A stretch of 64,000 bases of DNA from the NCBI GenBank assembly GCA_009767595.1, contig VSDK01022257.1:1016330-1080329 (forward strand). Reading direction: 5' to 3'. The notes below the pieces were generated by a model, which was given only the letters and a program-made list of their open reading frames with translations, did no database searches and was not told where the DNA came from. Source of the stretch: Symbiodinium kawagutii (Eukaryota; Sar; Dinophyceae; Suessiales; Symbiodiniaceae). The translations under genes were made by a program, and so were the position numbers. Positions 43,804 to 52,011 of the stretch are shown here, piece after piece (position 1 is the first letter of the stretch; each line of letters opens with the position of its first letter).

Positions 43804-46479
43804 TTATTCCTTAGATTTGGATTTAGCCTTAGCTTTAGCTTTAGGTTTGGCTAACTCTTTAATAAAATTTTCTACTTCAAACAGTCTGCTTTCAATATGC
43901 TCCCTCTTATCTATTTCTTCTTGAAGTGCTTTCCATAACAAACAACACATCCTCCCGTAATTCATACTTAAATAATCTTTGCTTGTATCAACAATATTTT
44001 CAATATCATCAGGTGTATTTTCTAAAACCTCATTGGCTATAAAACCAATGTTGGTTTTCTTTTTCTTATCATCTTTTAACTTAAATTTTTTAACATTAAT
44101 CTTTTTAACTATATCAGTGCAGTTTGAATGAAAGTCATCAATGTCTTCTTTTAATCTTTTATCAGATGTTTCTGTAAGAGCAACACAGGTTATATTTTGA
44201 TTACTTGATATATCTGTTCTAACTTGAAAATTTGCTAATGAACTATCATAAAACATATAAGTAGAGCCATTATACCTAAATGAAATATCATTAGCAGGTG
44301 TTAAACTGGGGTGACTATCAAATATATGTGCTTTAATAGTATTACATTGAATAAATTTACCAGTATTAATACTTACATCACTATCAAATTTAACTATTCC
44401 ATCAGGATAAGTAGCATCGTCTTTATCATATGTTAAAAATGCTGTTCCATTTTGTTTTATTGTTAAATTATTATTACCGTTAGTATCAAATTCATTACAC
44501 GATATTTTTTTACCATTATCAACTAACAAATCATATAAAAACCTTAGGTCTTCATCAACACATCTATAAACCATATAAATAACTTTTCCATCACCTGCCA
44601 CATTACCGCCGTAAAAATTAGTATTTACATTATTATTTCTACATCTAAAACTATCACCATAACATATATCACCAACTACCGAGCTACAATTTATAACATC
44701 ACAGTCTAAGGTTTTACCAGCATCTATTATTACACTTTTTAATATTCTTATATCTTCGTTCGCTCTTCTAAAAACCATATAAGTAGTTCTACCATCTTCG
44801 GTAGAATTAGACCCATCAAAGGATAAATCGCTTGTAGTATGTCTAACTCTATACCTATTAGAAAAAGTATCAGTGCCGTGCATTGCAGTGCCTACAACAG
44901 TATCAGCAGTTAATGTCATATTTGTTGCTAATTGGACTTGACCCGATGCTAATGTCATATAATTAACTCCTCCTCTTTGGATAACTAAATTAGCGCCTGT
45001 AGCACTTGTTAATGTAGGTGTTGTTAAACTATAACCAGCATCAATATTAACATTTCTGTAAAAAGTTATGTCTTCATTTGCTCTAGTCCATTGCATAAAA
45101 TTAACTCTATCATTACCAGCACTATTACTACCGTAAAATCTCATATTAGCATTTAATGACCTGCTCCTAATTTCATTCATAAAAATCTTATCTGCTTCAA
45201 ATCCTTTACCGTCCGGCACTTGGACTAATGGGATTGCTACCGGTAGAGGATTACTATTAAATATTAAGTAATCATCACCATACCGTCTAAATGTTGTGTT
45301 TTCATCACCATAACTATTATATATGCTTGATTTAATCTGGTTATGACATATAAAATTTTTATTATTATTAACATCTCTATAAAAAGTTATATCTTCATTT
45401 GCTCTAGTCCATTGCATAAAATTAACTCTACCATTCCCAGCGCTATTAGCACCGTAAAGACGCATGTTAGCAGTTAATGTTCTACTTCTAATTTCACTAG
45501 TGTAAATTTGGTCGGACATAAAACCCTTACCACCGGGGATTTCAACTAATGGAATTGTTATTGGCAACGGATTACTTTTAAACGCTATATATTCATCATT
45601 GTAGCGTCTAAATGAAGGGTCTATATCACCATAAGAATTATAAATATTTGTTTTAACTTGACCTTGACTGACTAAATTTTTATTAGTTTCAGTTATAAAA
45701 TCAGTAGCGTTTAATTTTACTATATCAACATCATTTCGTTTAAATACAATATCATTTACACCATTACTATTTATTGTATTGGTTTTAACTCCACCGCTCA
45801 CTGTTAAATTAGTCCCGTCAATATCTTTACTAACTAAAATGTCATCTTCTAACTTTCTAAACCTCATAAATTCAGCACCATTCCTTAAAAGTAAAACGCT
45901 ACTGTCATCAAATGAATTATAGGTGTTTGCTTGGACTTGAGCCGGTGCTACTAAATCAATACCACTATTCAATTCCAAACTGCCACTTTTTAAATAACAA
46001 ATGTCAAAAGTATTTCTTTTCAATGTTACATCGCTAATCCCGTTGCTGTCAATAACATTTGTTTTTACTTCCCCACTTGCTATAAGATTAGCGCCTTGAA
46101 TAAAACTATTACTGTCAATAGAAGTTGCTAAAAAGCTACCGTTTATTTCTGCATCCCCACTCACATAAAAGTCCTTAGTTGATGAAACTGCATTCAATAT
46201 TATTTTAGATGTTCCTGCTACGTGTCCTATCCTTAGTGTTCCTGACATATCTTGGGGGTTATTGATATTGAGTTTGCTATTTAATAAGTTATCAGTTTGA
46301 GTTTTATTATAGTAATTGGTTAAGTCTGTTGTTCCTGTTCCTCCATCTGAACCTCCACCATTAGCAACTGCTGTATCTACGTAGCTTTCTGTCGCTAACT
46401 TGGTTGTTCCGGTGATTTCCAACTTCAAAAATTCCGTCCCGATTATCGTTGTTCCTCCATCTAATGTAAGACTTGTCAT
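43804..46479 (-). CDS. Fibre/spike protein with S74 intramolecular chaperone (891 aa)
   Basis: Probable receptor-binding fibre. The C-terminal about 120 residues are a Peptidase_S74 domain: TSDKRLKEDI with the Ser772/Lys777 dyad, then a TNIGFIANEV segment and a helical end. This domain trimerises fibres and usually cleaves itself off. Residues about 180-770 are beta-rich repeats. Units 279-370 and 386-477 are near-duplicates, each with an IYNSYGD start and a VNFMQWTRANEDITFYR end, and a third, more diverged TYMVFRRANEDIR copy follows. The extreme C-terminus is AKAKAKSKSKE, a basic tail. AT-rich compared with its neighbours. TCTA lies 19 nt upstream of ATG 46479. Confidence 0.88.
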   Translation of the reverse strand: MTSLTLDGGTTIIGTEFLKLEITGTTKLATESYVDTAVANGGGSDGGTGTTDLTNYYNKTQTDNLLNSKLNINNPQDMSGTLRIGHVAGTSKIILNAVSSTKDFYVSGDAEINGSFLATSIDSNSFIQGANLIASGEVKTNVIDSNGISDVTLKRNTFDICYLKSGSLELNSGIDLVAPAQVQANTYNSFDDSSVLLLRNGAEFMRFRKLEDDILVSKDIDGTNLTVSGGVKTNTINSNGVNDIVFKRNDVDIVKLNATDFITETNKNLVSQGQVKTNIYNSYGDIDPSFRRYNDEYIAFKSNPLPITIPLVEIPGGKGFMSDQIYTSEIRSRTLTANMRLYGANSAGNGRVNFMQWTRANEDITFYRDVNNNKNFICHNQIKSSIYNSYGDENTTFRRYGDDYLIFNSNPLPVAIPLVQVPDGKGFEADKIFMNEIRSRSLNANMRFYGSNSAGNDRVNFMQWTRANEDITFYRNVNIDAGYSLTTPTLTSATGANLVIQRGGVNYMTLASGQVQLATNMTLTADTVVGTAMHGTDTFSNRYRVRHTTSDLSFDGSNSTEDGRTTYMVFRRANEDIRILKSVIIDAGKTLDCDVINCSSVVGDICYGDSFRCRNNNVNTNFYGGNVAGDGKVIYMVYRCVDEDLRFLYDLLVDNGKKISCNEFDTNGNNNLTIKQNGTAFLTYDKDDATYPDGIVKFDSDVSINTGKFIQCNTIKAHIFDSHPSLTPANDISFRYNGSTYMFYDSSLANFQVRTDISSNQNITCVALTETSDKRLKEDIDDFHSNCTDIVKKINVKKFKLKDDKKKKTNIGFIANEVLENTPDDIENIVDTSKDYLSMNYGRMCCLLWKALQEEIDKREHIESRLFEVENFIKELAKPKAKAKAKSKSKE

Positions 46480-46498
46480 TGTGTTTATATCATTTAAT

Positions 46499-46502
46499 TA
46501 GA
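46499..46502 (-). promoter_or_regulatory. TCTA motif before fibre gene
   Basis: TATAATCTAATT, 19 nt before ATG 46479 (minus strand). Confidence 0.6.
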
Positions 46503-46513
46503 TTATAAATATT

Positions 46514-47134
46514 TTATCGTTTCTTGGTAGTGGGCTTCGCGCTAAACATCTTGTTGCAGAGGTTGCTGTATTTTTCGTTCCGTTGCTTTATGTATTCGTT
46601 GTGTAGGAGTTGGTAGTGTTGAGCGAGAGTATCAACGGGTGTTACGCTGGGTTGTTGTGGTTGTTGTTGTTGTGGTTGCCGTTGATTAATAATAACGTTA
46701 TCTTCCTCATCATCGTCGATAATCGGCTGAGATACGGGTTTCGGTTGGACTTTGGTTTTGGGTTGGCTTTTGGCCTTCCCCTTTGCCTTCGGGTTCGCTT
46801 GCTTCTTTATGGGTTTGTATTCAATCCTATCTTCGGTGCAGTGCTCGTCGTGATAGTATCTAAAGTTTTTGTAGGTCATACTTTTGTCGCAGGTGTTGCA
46901 CTGGACTTTTGTTTTGGCCTTTGCCTTCGCTTTCTCTTTGGGCGATAGTTTCTTAGGTGGTGCTTGTTCTTCGCGTTCTTCTTCAATCGGTGGTGGTTGT
47001 TGTTGATTGTTGCTTTCTTCTTCAACTGCTGTTTCGTTTGTTGCTGTTGGCGGTTGCTCCATTTCTTCAACCCCCTCCTCTTCCTTAGCTTCTTCGTTAT
47101 TGACTGTAACGGTCACGACTTCCAGTTCGCTCAT
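46514..47134 (-). CDS. Low-complexity protein with one zinc finger (206 aa)
   Basis: An acidic Glu/Gln/Pro-rich first third is followed by a lysine/alanine-rich segment (SPKEKAKAKAKTK). One finger, CNTCDKSMTYKNFRYYHDEH then C, comes next, then another KAKGKAK stretch, a Gln/Pro run and a basic end (KPTTKKR). It resembles a DNA-condensing or core protein in composition; its place between fibre and penton genes supports a virion role, but no family match is visible. The KAKAK motif also ends the fibre protein. ATG 47134, with TCTAG 13 nt upstream. Confidence 0.7.
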   Translation of the reverse strand: MSELEVVTVTVNNEEAKEEEGVEEMEQPPTATNETAVEEESNNQQQPPPIEEEREEQAPPKKLSPKEKAKAKAKTKVQCNTCDKSMTYKNFRYYHDEHCTEDRIEYKPIKKQANPKAKGKAKSQPKTKVQPKPVSQPIIDDDEEDNVIINQRQPQQQQPQQPSVTPVDTLAQHYQLLHNEYIKQRNEKYSNLCNKMFSAKPTTKKR

Positions 47135-47147
47135 CTATGTAAAAACC

Positions 47148-47151
47148 TAGA
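47148..47151 (-). promoter_or_regulatory. TCTA motif before the 206-aa gene
   Basis: ATATCTAGG, 13 nt before ATG 47134 (minus strand). Confidence 0.5.
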
Positions 47152-47235
47152 TATTTTCTGAAAATAAGGTTATTTTGAGAAAATATGGGCGGTCACCGCT
47201 TCGGTTGTTTGGCGGTGGCTTCAATCACAACAAAA

Positions 47236-48047
47236 TCAATAAGACGGATGACTAAACAACAGAGAGAACTCCAACGGGATGTTGTAGAGGTTGATGGTTT
47301 TGCTGTTCTCGTCGGTCAATCTAAAGGACAGCCTCTTCAGGTTTCTGTTGCCTATGTTGATGTAGTCTTCGCTCATAGCCCCGCTGTGCGCGTCATTGAC
47401 GACACCGCCCAATTGTTGGTCTATCAGGATTTTGCGGATGATGGACGAGGAGTAGTTGGCGGGGCTGTTGTAGTGGTGGTCTGTCAATTCGGGCGAGTTT
47501 AGGTAGAGAGCCCTAAATTTGAAAGGAGGTAGTTGATGGAGAGGGGAACGGTGTTGTTGTAGTCGGCATCGCCCCTGTTCCAAGTCAAATCAACATAGGT
47601 CTTTAGCTCATCGTCGGTGGGGATTTTGAGTTTGAAGTTCAACCCGTCGGCAACCTTAATTTCAACGGTTCTGGTCGCGGAGGAGTAAGCGTAAACAAAG
47701 ATGTCGTTGTTCGCGTTAAGGTCTCTAACCGCGTCGTTCAGTTTGCTTACGATGTCGAAACTCAACTGTTCCGCGAAATAGACTTTGTTAGACAAATCAA
47801 TGATGACGCACCTCAACAGGGTGTCGGTGTTGTCATAAACCATCGCGTAAAACTTTTCAAAGAAGCCCACCTCGGTGGTTTTCCAGACCGTCGGCAAAGA
47901 CACTTCGGTCACATAAAGCCTAGAGCCATCGGGCACTTCAAAGTTCTGGTCTAACTCAATGACGAAGTCGCTTGAAGAGTTGGACTGGGGCAACCGGTAG
48001 GCGGAATTGACATAGACCTTTTTGTATGTAAGTTGGTTTGTAGCCAT
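47236..48047 (-). CDS. Penton-like minor capsid protein, two frames joined at a -1 frameshift site
   Basis: The start is MATNQLTYKKVYVNSAYRLP, with SSSDFVIELD and LYVTEVSLPTVW following. This pattern opens PLV/Polinton penton-like (single jelly-roll) proteins, which sit at capsid vertices. The zero frame stops after 182 residues (TAA at 47499-47501). The -1 frame continues as about 92 residues (RALYLNSPEL... to the stop at 47236), whose content fits the second half of the same protein. The junction is the in-frame heptamer A_AAT_TTA (47520-47514), a canonical X_XXY_YYZ slippery site, four codons before the zero-frame stop. The predicted fusion is about 270 residues. A plain indel mutation is the alternative. 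TCTA lies 17 nt upstream. Confidence 0.72.
47514..47520 (-). promoter_or_regulatory. Candidate -1 frameshift slippery heptamer
   Basis: AAATTTA read in the zero frame as tcA AAT TTA. After slippage the next codon is AGG. Immediately downstream, GGGC can pair with GCCC 15 nt later, or GGGCT with AGCCC further on; both stems are short and the spacer is shorter than usual. Confidence 0.6.
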
Positions 48048-48064
48048 AATAGTATTAATTAATT

Positions 48065-48068
48065 TAGA
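48065..48068 (-). promoter_or_regulatory. TCTA motif before penton gene
   Basis: AAATCTAAATT, 17 nt before ATG 48047, in the 58-bp gap shared with the divergent lipase gene. Confidence 0.6.
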
Positions 48069-48105
48069 TTTATTTTTTTCAAAATCAATAATATAAAATT
48101 AAAAG

Positions 48106-48972
48106 ATGTTAGGAGTTATCGGAGGTGTAGGAAGACAAGCGCTAATGCAGGTAGGGAGGCAGTATGGCAGACAGGCATTTCAGAGACTGATGGCAGGCGA
48201 GAACGTTGAGAATGTTTTGTCAAGGGAGGAACTCCGCAGGTTGGGGAAGGACTTAGGCAAGACGGCATTCAGCGAACTGATGCGACAGGGGAAGGACGCG
48301 ATACTGGAAGACCACAGCAAGAAGAACACTGACTGGAACAAGAGGATGAACGACTTCACCCGAAACTTGAACGAACACTTTAGACAACAAAGAACCTTAT
48401 ACGCCGAGGAGAGGAACGTGGGGAACAAAGAAGCCATTGAAGACAGGAGGGGTTTGTGGAACGCCTATTCGTCTCCAACCGGTTTATACAAAACAGGCAA
48501 GACGCTTTACATATCGGGAACGGGCGGGAAGGACGGAAGCCTACAGAGGGACATAATGGACGACTTACTTTTGCTACCCACTAGAAACGCTCATCACACC
48601 GAGAAGTATCGCGACGCGATGGACGCAATCAATGAGGACAAGGAAATTACGAGGTTGGTCGGTCACTCGCTCGCGAGCGCCGTCATCAACAAAATCAACC
48701 AAGAGCAACCCCAGAAGTTTCATACCACCACTTACGCGACGCCCACCATCAAATGGAAGCGGAAGGGGAAACAGAACCCTAAGAGACTGGACTATCGCAA
48801 CCCCACCGATGTTGTTAGCATCTTGGACGGTTACGCTGAAACCAGCGACCTTAAGGAAATGAACCCTTTGATGAGCCACAGTTACATCAACTTCGAAGGA
48901 AACGGGAGAACTGCCATCAATCCATCAACATCAATCTCAAACGGGTTCAACCCAAACAATAGTTTGGGTTAA
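48106..48972 (+). CDS. Lipase-like alpha/beta-hydrolase virion protein (288 aa)
   Basis: The middle has TLYISGTGG (about 133-141), then RLVGHSLASAVINKI with the nucleophile-elbow GHSLA (Ser188), NPTDVVSILDG (Asp235) and SHSYINFEG (His258). This is the order and spacing of a class 3 (fungal-type) lipase triad. The N-terminal 60 residues are amphipathic and basic with Gly/Arg/Gln repeats (GVGRQALMQVGRQYGRQAF), like a membrane-active or capsid-anchoring segment. Lipase-like genes are known in some PLVs. A role in breaching host membranes during entry is inference. Divergent from the penton gene and close to the capsid gene; no TCTA found in its own orientation. Confidence 0.68.
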   Translation: MLGVIGGVGRQALMQVGRQYGRQAFQRLMAGENVENVLSREELRRLGKDLGKTAFSELMRQGKDAILEDHSKKNTDWNKRMNDFTRNLNEHFRQQRTLYAEERNVGNKEAIEDRRGLWNAYSSPTGLYKTGKTLYISGTGGKDGSLQRDIMDDLLLLPTRNAHHTEKYRDAMDAINEDKEITRLVGHSLASAVINKINQEQPQKFHTTTYATPTIKWKRKGKQNPKRLDYRNPTDVVSILDGYAETSDLKEMNPLMSHSYINFEGNGRTAINPSTSISNGFNPNNSLG

Positions 48973-49024
48973 ACGCTTTCGCAGTTTCAACCCTAATGCT
49001 CCTAATGCATAAAACCATTTCTAA

Positions 49025-49294
49025 ATGAATATAATAATAGTAATGTTTGCTAGTAAGAACAACGGTGAAAAGAGACAACAGGATATGACGCTGTATAAGA
49101 TGAAGACCCGATACGACAAACTGATGAAGGAGATGAAAGAACCCGTCAAGGACTACGAGAGCATCAAAGCGTTGGTTGAAGAGAAGCAGAACAAGATAAC
49201 GACGGTGCTAAACAGTTTGGAGAGGAAGAGCAACTTAAAGCCGTCGGCGTCCTTGCAACCCAACCAACCCAAGAGAAAGAATGCTAAAAAATAA
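49025..49294 (+). CDS. Small basic helical protein (89 aa)
   Basis: A hydrophobic start (MNIIIVMFA) is followed by Lys/Glu-rich helix with coiled-coil character (KTRYDKLMKEMKEPVKDYES) and a basic tail (QPKRKNAKK). It lies between the lipase and major capsid genes, so a minor virion or scaffold component is plausible; no family is recognised. TCTAA directly abuts ATG 49025, closer than for other genes; a second ATG at 49043 would give a spacing of about 19 nt and may be the true start. Confidence 0.6.
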   Translation: MNIIIVMFASKNNGEKRQQDMTLYKMKTRYDKLMKEMKEPVKDYESIKALVEEKQNKITTVLNSLERKSNLKPSASLQPNQPKRKNAKK

Positions 49295-49328
49295 CATTTA
49301 ACAAAAAAATAAAATATAACAAAAATAA

Positions 49329-49332
49329 TCTA
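49329..49332 (+). promoter_or_regulatory. TCTA motif before major capsid gene
   Basis: AATAATCTAAG, 20 nt before ATG 49353, within an A-rich leader. Confidence 0.65.
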
Positions 49333-49352
49333 AGAAAAGATATAAAAAAGTT

Positions 49353-50903
49353 ATGGATAATATCATTGCTGAAAGTAACGATGAAATGATAGGACAGCTC
49401 AACTTCGGGTTGCCTTCAACAAGTCAGTATGTCGTCAATCGCCGATTTGTCAATTTCTTTCCTTCGGGTTCAAACGTCTATAACCCCAACGCGGGAAACA
49501 AAAACATCCGCTTCAACATCAGCGCTGACGACAACAACTACATTGATTTGAGTTCCATCAGATTGTTCGCCACCTTACAGAACACAGACGCCGACAGAAC
49601 GCACTTTTTAAGACCACTGACCGGATTGCACGGTTTCATCCAACGCTATATGTTGAACGTGGCGGGACAACAGGTTCAGGACATCACGGACTACAATAGA
49701 CATTGTGAGCTCTACGAATGTTTCAAACCAAAAGATGTCAGGGATATGGACGACATTGAAGGTTGTCCTAATCCAAGATGGGACGCCGACTTCCACAACT
49801 ATGCCAACGGTTTAGACCAGTTGATTGACATTAACGATGCTGGGGATGACATCGAACACGATGTCAATGGTGATAGAAACGAGTGGGGTAGAATTGACAA
49901 GCGATACACCCGACACTCTTTAACCGGTGTTCCCGGAGCGAACGGAAAGGTTCGCCTATCGCACAAACCGTGCTGTGGATTGTTGAATTCCAACTATTAC
50001 ATACCCCTTCGTTATGCTCCATTAGAATTACAGTTCCAAATCGTTGCATCTCAAGGTGACCCCGTCGTTGTTCCTCAAGGGACAGGACAGGCTGCCGATA
50101 ACGAAACCGACAAGGAAGGTTACTTCTTCACTGAAGGGGACACATCAACGTCGTGGGAACTCAACAACGTCATCATTCGTGCCGAAATCATCCAGTTAGA
50201 CAACACCGTCAATAACAACATCGTCAAGCACTTATTGGACGGTCAGTCATTAAAGATGGTGTTCCCGATGTATCACACCATAACGCAGACGTTCAACGCC
50301 GGTGGTGGCGAAATCAATATGAACATCGTTAAGTCGTCATCAAAGCTGACTGGAGCGTTCATCACCCTTTACAGAGAACCAAGAAGCGGATTGAAGGACG
50401 GAAAGTTTTTGCCCGACAACTATGTCTATAAGAGATGGAACTACTTCTACAATCCTATGATTTACGGACGCATCAACGACCACGGCGCCGCGAACACCAA
50501 CGAACTGCAAGGTAAGGGTTTCCAAGACAGCACCCGAAACTTAAGTTGGCAAATCCAGTTAAGCAACAGTCAGAAATACCCCGAGTTCGAAGCGCAGACG
50601 TTGAGCGAAACCTTCTATTACTTACGAAGAGCCATTAACTATATGAACGAGAACCAAGACAGTCTGAGCTTTTCATACCGTCAGTATCGCGAGAACAAAT
50701 TCGTGATTGGGATGTCGTTCGAGAAGATGGCCGACGTCAATTTTACAGGTTATAATTCAAAAATGAGTGGAATAACTAACTTCAAGATTAAAGGAACTGA
50801 AGGAGCGCTAGACCCCGCGGAACAAATCACTGAGGTGTTTTGTCATTTAATATCGGAAAGCGTGCTTGAGCTTCGCGAAAGTGGAGCGGTTATTTACGAT
50901 TGA
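49353..50903 (+). CDS. MCP: Major capsid protein, double jelly-roll (516 aa)
   Basis: The N-terminus (GLPSTSQYVVNRRFVNFFPS, then GSNVYNP and IRFNISADD) is the signature opening of PLV/Polinton double jelly-roll capsid proteins, which form the hexon-like trimers of the shell. Beta-rich throughout, with LNVAGQQVQDITDYNRH at about 108-124 and a C-terminal end near VFCHLISESVLELRESG. The length is typical of the family. It is in the plus-strand structural cluster (lipase, small helical protein, capsid, three unknown genes). ATG 49353 has TCTA 20 nt upstream. Oddity: the stop codon lies inside a hairpin that is tandemly duplicated downstream. Confidence 0.92.
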   Translation: MDNIIAESNDEMIGQLNFGLPSTSQYVVNRRFVNFFPSGSNVYNPNAGNKNIRFNISADDNNYIDLSSIRLFATLQNTDADRTHFLRPLTGLHGFIQRYMLNVAGQQVQDITDYNRHCELYECFKPKDVRDMDDIEGCPNPRWDADFHNYANGLDQLIDINDAGDDIEHDVNGDRNEWGRIDKRYTRHSLTGVPGANGKVRLSHKPCCGLLNSNYYIPLRYAPLELQFQIVASQGDPVVVPQGTGQAADNETDKEGYFFTEGDTSTSWELNNVIIRAEIIQLDNTVNNNIVKHLLDGQSLKMVFPMYHTITQTFNAGGGEINMNIVKSSSKLTGAFITLYREPRSGLKDGKFLPDNYVYKRWNYFYNPMIYGRINDHGAANTNELQGKGFQDSTRNLSWQIQLSNSQKYPEFEAQTLSETFYYLRRAINYMNENQDSLSFSYRQYRENKFVIGMSFEKMADVNFTGYNSKMSGITNFKIKGTEGALDPAEQITEVFCHLISESVLELRESGAVIYD

Positions 50904-50914
50904 CGCAGTCAATC
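50898..50914. terminator. GATTGAC/GTCAATC hairpin over capsid stop codon
   Basis: A 7-bp perfect stem, GCA loop. The TGA stop is inside the stem. The same stem recurs at 50942 and at 54908. Confidence 0.55.
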
Positions 50915-50941
50915 CTAAATAAGCGTGAAACGGTTATTTAC

Positions 50942-50958
50942 GATTGACACAGTCAATC
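50942..50958. terminator. GATTGAC/GTCAATC hairpin, second copy
   Basis: Same stem with ACA loop, 38 bp past the capsid stop. Confidence 0.5.
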
Positions 50959-50994
50959 CTAAATTAGCACTTTGTGGTAATTTACGACTAATAC

Positions 50995-51030
50995 CTTTAG
51001 ATTAACAACAAAATTATTTTTAATCTAAAG
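50995..51030. promoter_or_regulatory. Inverted repeat overlapping TCTA of the next gene
   Basis: CTTTAGATTAA (50995-51005) and TTAATCTAAAG (51020-51030) form an 11-bp perfect stem. The right arm contains TCTA, 14 nt before ATG 51042. It could serve as promoter for one gene and 3'-end hairpin for the capsid transcript. Confidence 0.55.
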
Positions 51031-51041
51031 TTATTATATAA

Positions 51042-51365
51042 ATGTTTAAGTTTCATAAGAAAGGGATTAACAAAAACACCCGAAGGGGAGGAAGCGTTCT
51101 ACACAAATCCCCCCACAGCTTCTCGCCCTTTGATATGAGAGACACCCGCTACTTAGAACACTTACAACACGAACTGAAGCTTCGCAACAGCAGGGACGCG
51201 ATGTTGTCGTTGAGGAAGAATATGATTGACAGCAACACTAGGTCAAACTACCAGAACGAACTAGACAGACTGACGAACGAACTGTCACGACCCAACCTAC
51301 CTTACAACAGCAGGGAAGAGATGGAGAACAGGATAAGGCAGATAAGAGGCTTAACCTTCGTTTGA
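51042..51365 (+). CDS. Small basic protein (107 aa), unknown
   Basis: A basic N-terminus (FHKKGINKNTRRGGSVLHKS) is followed by an Arg/Glu/Asn-rich helical region with repeated polar heptads (YQNELDRLTNELSR). No domain is recognised. Its place directly after the capsid gene, and its promoter, suggest a virion-associated or scaffold-like protein. ATG 51042. Confidence 0.65.
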   Translation: MFKFHKKGINKNTRRGGSVLHKSPHSFSPFDMRDTRYLEHLQHELKLRNSRDAMLSLRKNMIDSNTRSNYQNELDRLTNELSRPNLPYNSREEMENRIRQIRGLTFV

Positions 51366-51395
51366 AGATTTTTTTTATTCATAAAAATATTATAA

Positions 51396-51399
51396 TCTA
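51396..51399 (+). promoter_or_regulatory. TCTA motif before the 192-aa gene
   Basis: TATAATCTAAAAC, 20 nt before ATG 51420. Confidence 0.6.
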
Positions 51400-51419
51400 A
51401 AACTTGAATATACTAAAGT

Positions 51420-51998
51420 ATGGCAACGACAGCAGTCTTAAACACACCCAACCCTTACAACAAAATAGGATTACAGAGGCGACCGACTTACAACGAGGTG
51501 GTGGGGTTGCTAACCAAAACCAACGAACTGAACCTACCAGACAGGAGAGCAACCCAATTTAAGGCTAGCCCAGAAGGTTCGTTCTTTGATGGCATAGACC
51601 ATCTTGAAATCCTTAAGGAAGAACAACTGAGAATACAGGAAAGACAGCTCAGGGAACTGATGCTTAGACGAAACATAGGACGAGGGCACACCTTCAGTTT
51701 GGAACGCATCAGGGAAAGTCGCAGGGATAGCGGAACAGGGACGGAGGAAGTGGGAGCAATGGGAACTGATGCGGGGGTTACAGCAGAGGAGGCGCGCATC
51801 AGGGGAGAAGTAGCAAGGAGAGCAAAGCGCGAGGACGATAGAAGAAATAGCGTTGCAACATCACACAGAGGACAAGGTTTTTTGAGGAGAACGGGATTAT
51901 TGGATAGTCTTGTCGGCAGAGCGAGAGGTTCATCGCAACACCCATTACCACCGGAGGGAGAAAGATATTACAGTGCAAGCGACCTAGAAACAAATTGA
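51420..51998 (+). CDS. Unknown structural-cluster protein (192 aa)
   Basis: It starts MATTAVLNTPNPYNKIGLQR with a PTYNEVVGLL segment, then ASPEGSFFDG and an Arg/Glu/Leu-rich helix (LRIQERQLRELMLRR). The C-terminal half is polar and probably disordered. Similar short N-terminal phrases occur in small virion proteins next to capsid genes in related elements, but I cannot name a family. The next gene starts 14 bp after its stop, suggesting a shared transcript. Confidence 0.65.
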   Translation: MATTAVLNTPNPYNKIGLQRRPTYNEVVGLLTKTNELNLPDRRATQFKASPEGSFFDGIDHLEILKEEQLRIQERQLRELMLRRNIGRGHTFSLERIRESRRDSGTGTEEVGAMGTDAGVTAEEARIRGEVARRAKREDDRRNSVATSHRGQGFLRRTGLLDSLVGRARGSSQHPLPPEGERYYSASDLETN

Positions 51999-52011
51999 TT
52001 TCATAAAACAA

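Larger units (their letters stand above)
50886..50980. repeat. 44-bp tandem duplication of the capsid gene end
   Basis: CGGTTATTTACGATTGAC plus hairpin and CCTAAAT occurs at 50886 and again at 50930. The first copy contains the last codons and stop of the capsid gene; the second repeats them out of use. A degenerate third trace (GGTAATTTACGACTAA) follows. Confidence 0.85.

Noticed and set aside
46610-46948. Plus-strand hydrophobic frame opposite the 206-aa gene
   Set aside because: Produced by reading Lys/Ala/Gln-rich codons in reverse; no start signal.
51488-51799. Minus-strand frame across the 192-aa gene
   Set aside because: Serine/leucine-rich shadow of an Arg/Glu-rich coding sequence; the plus frame has promoter motif and spacing.
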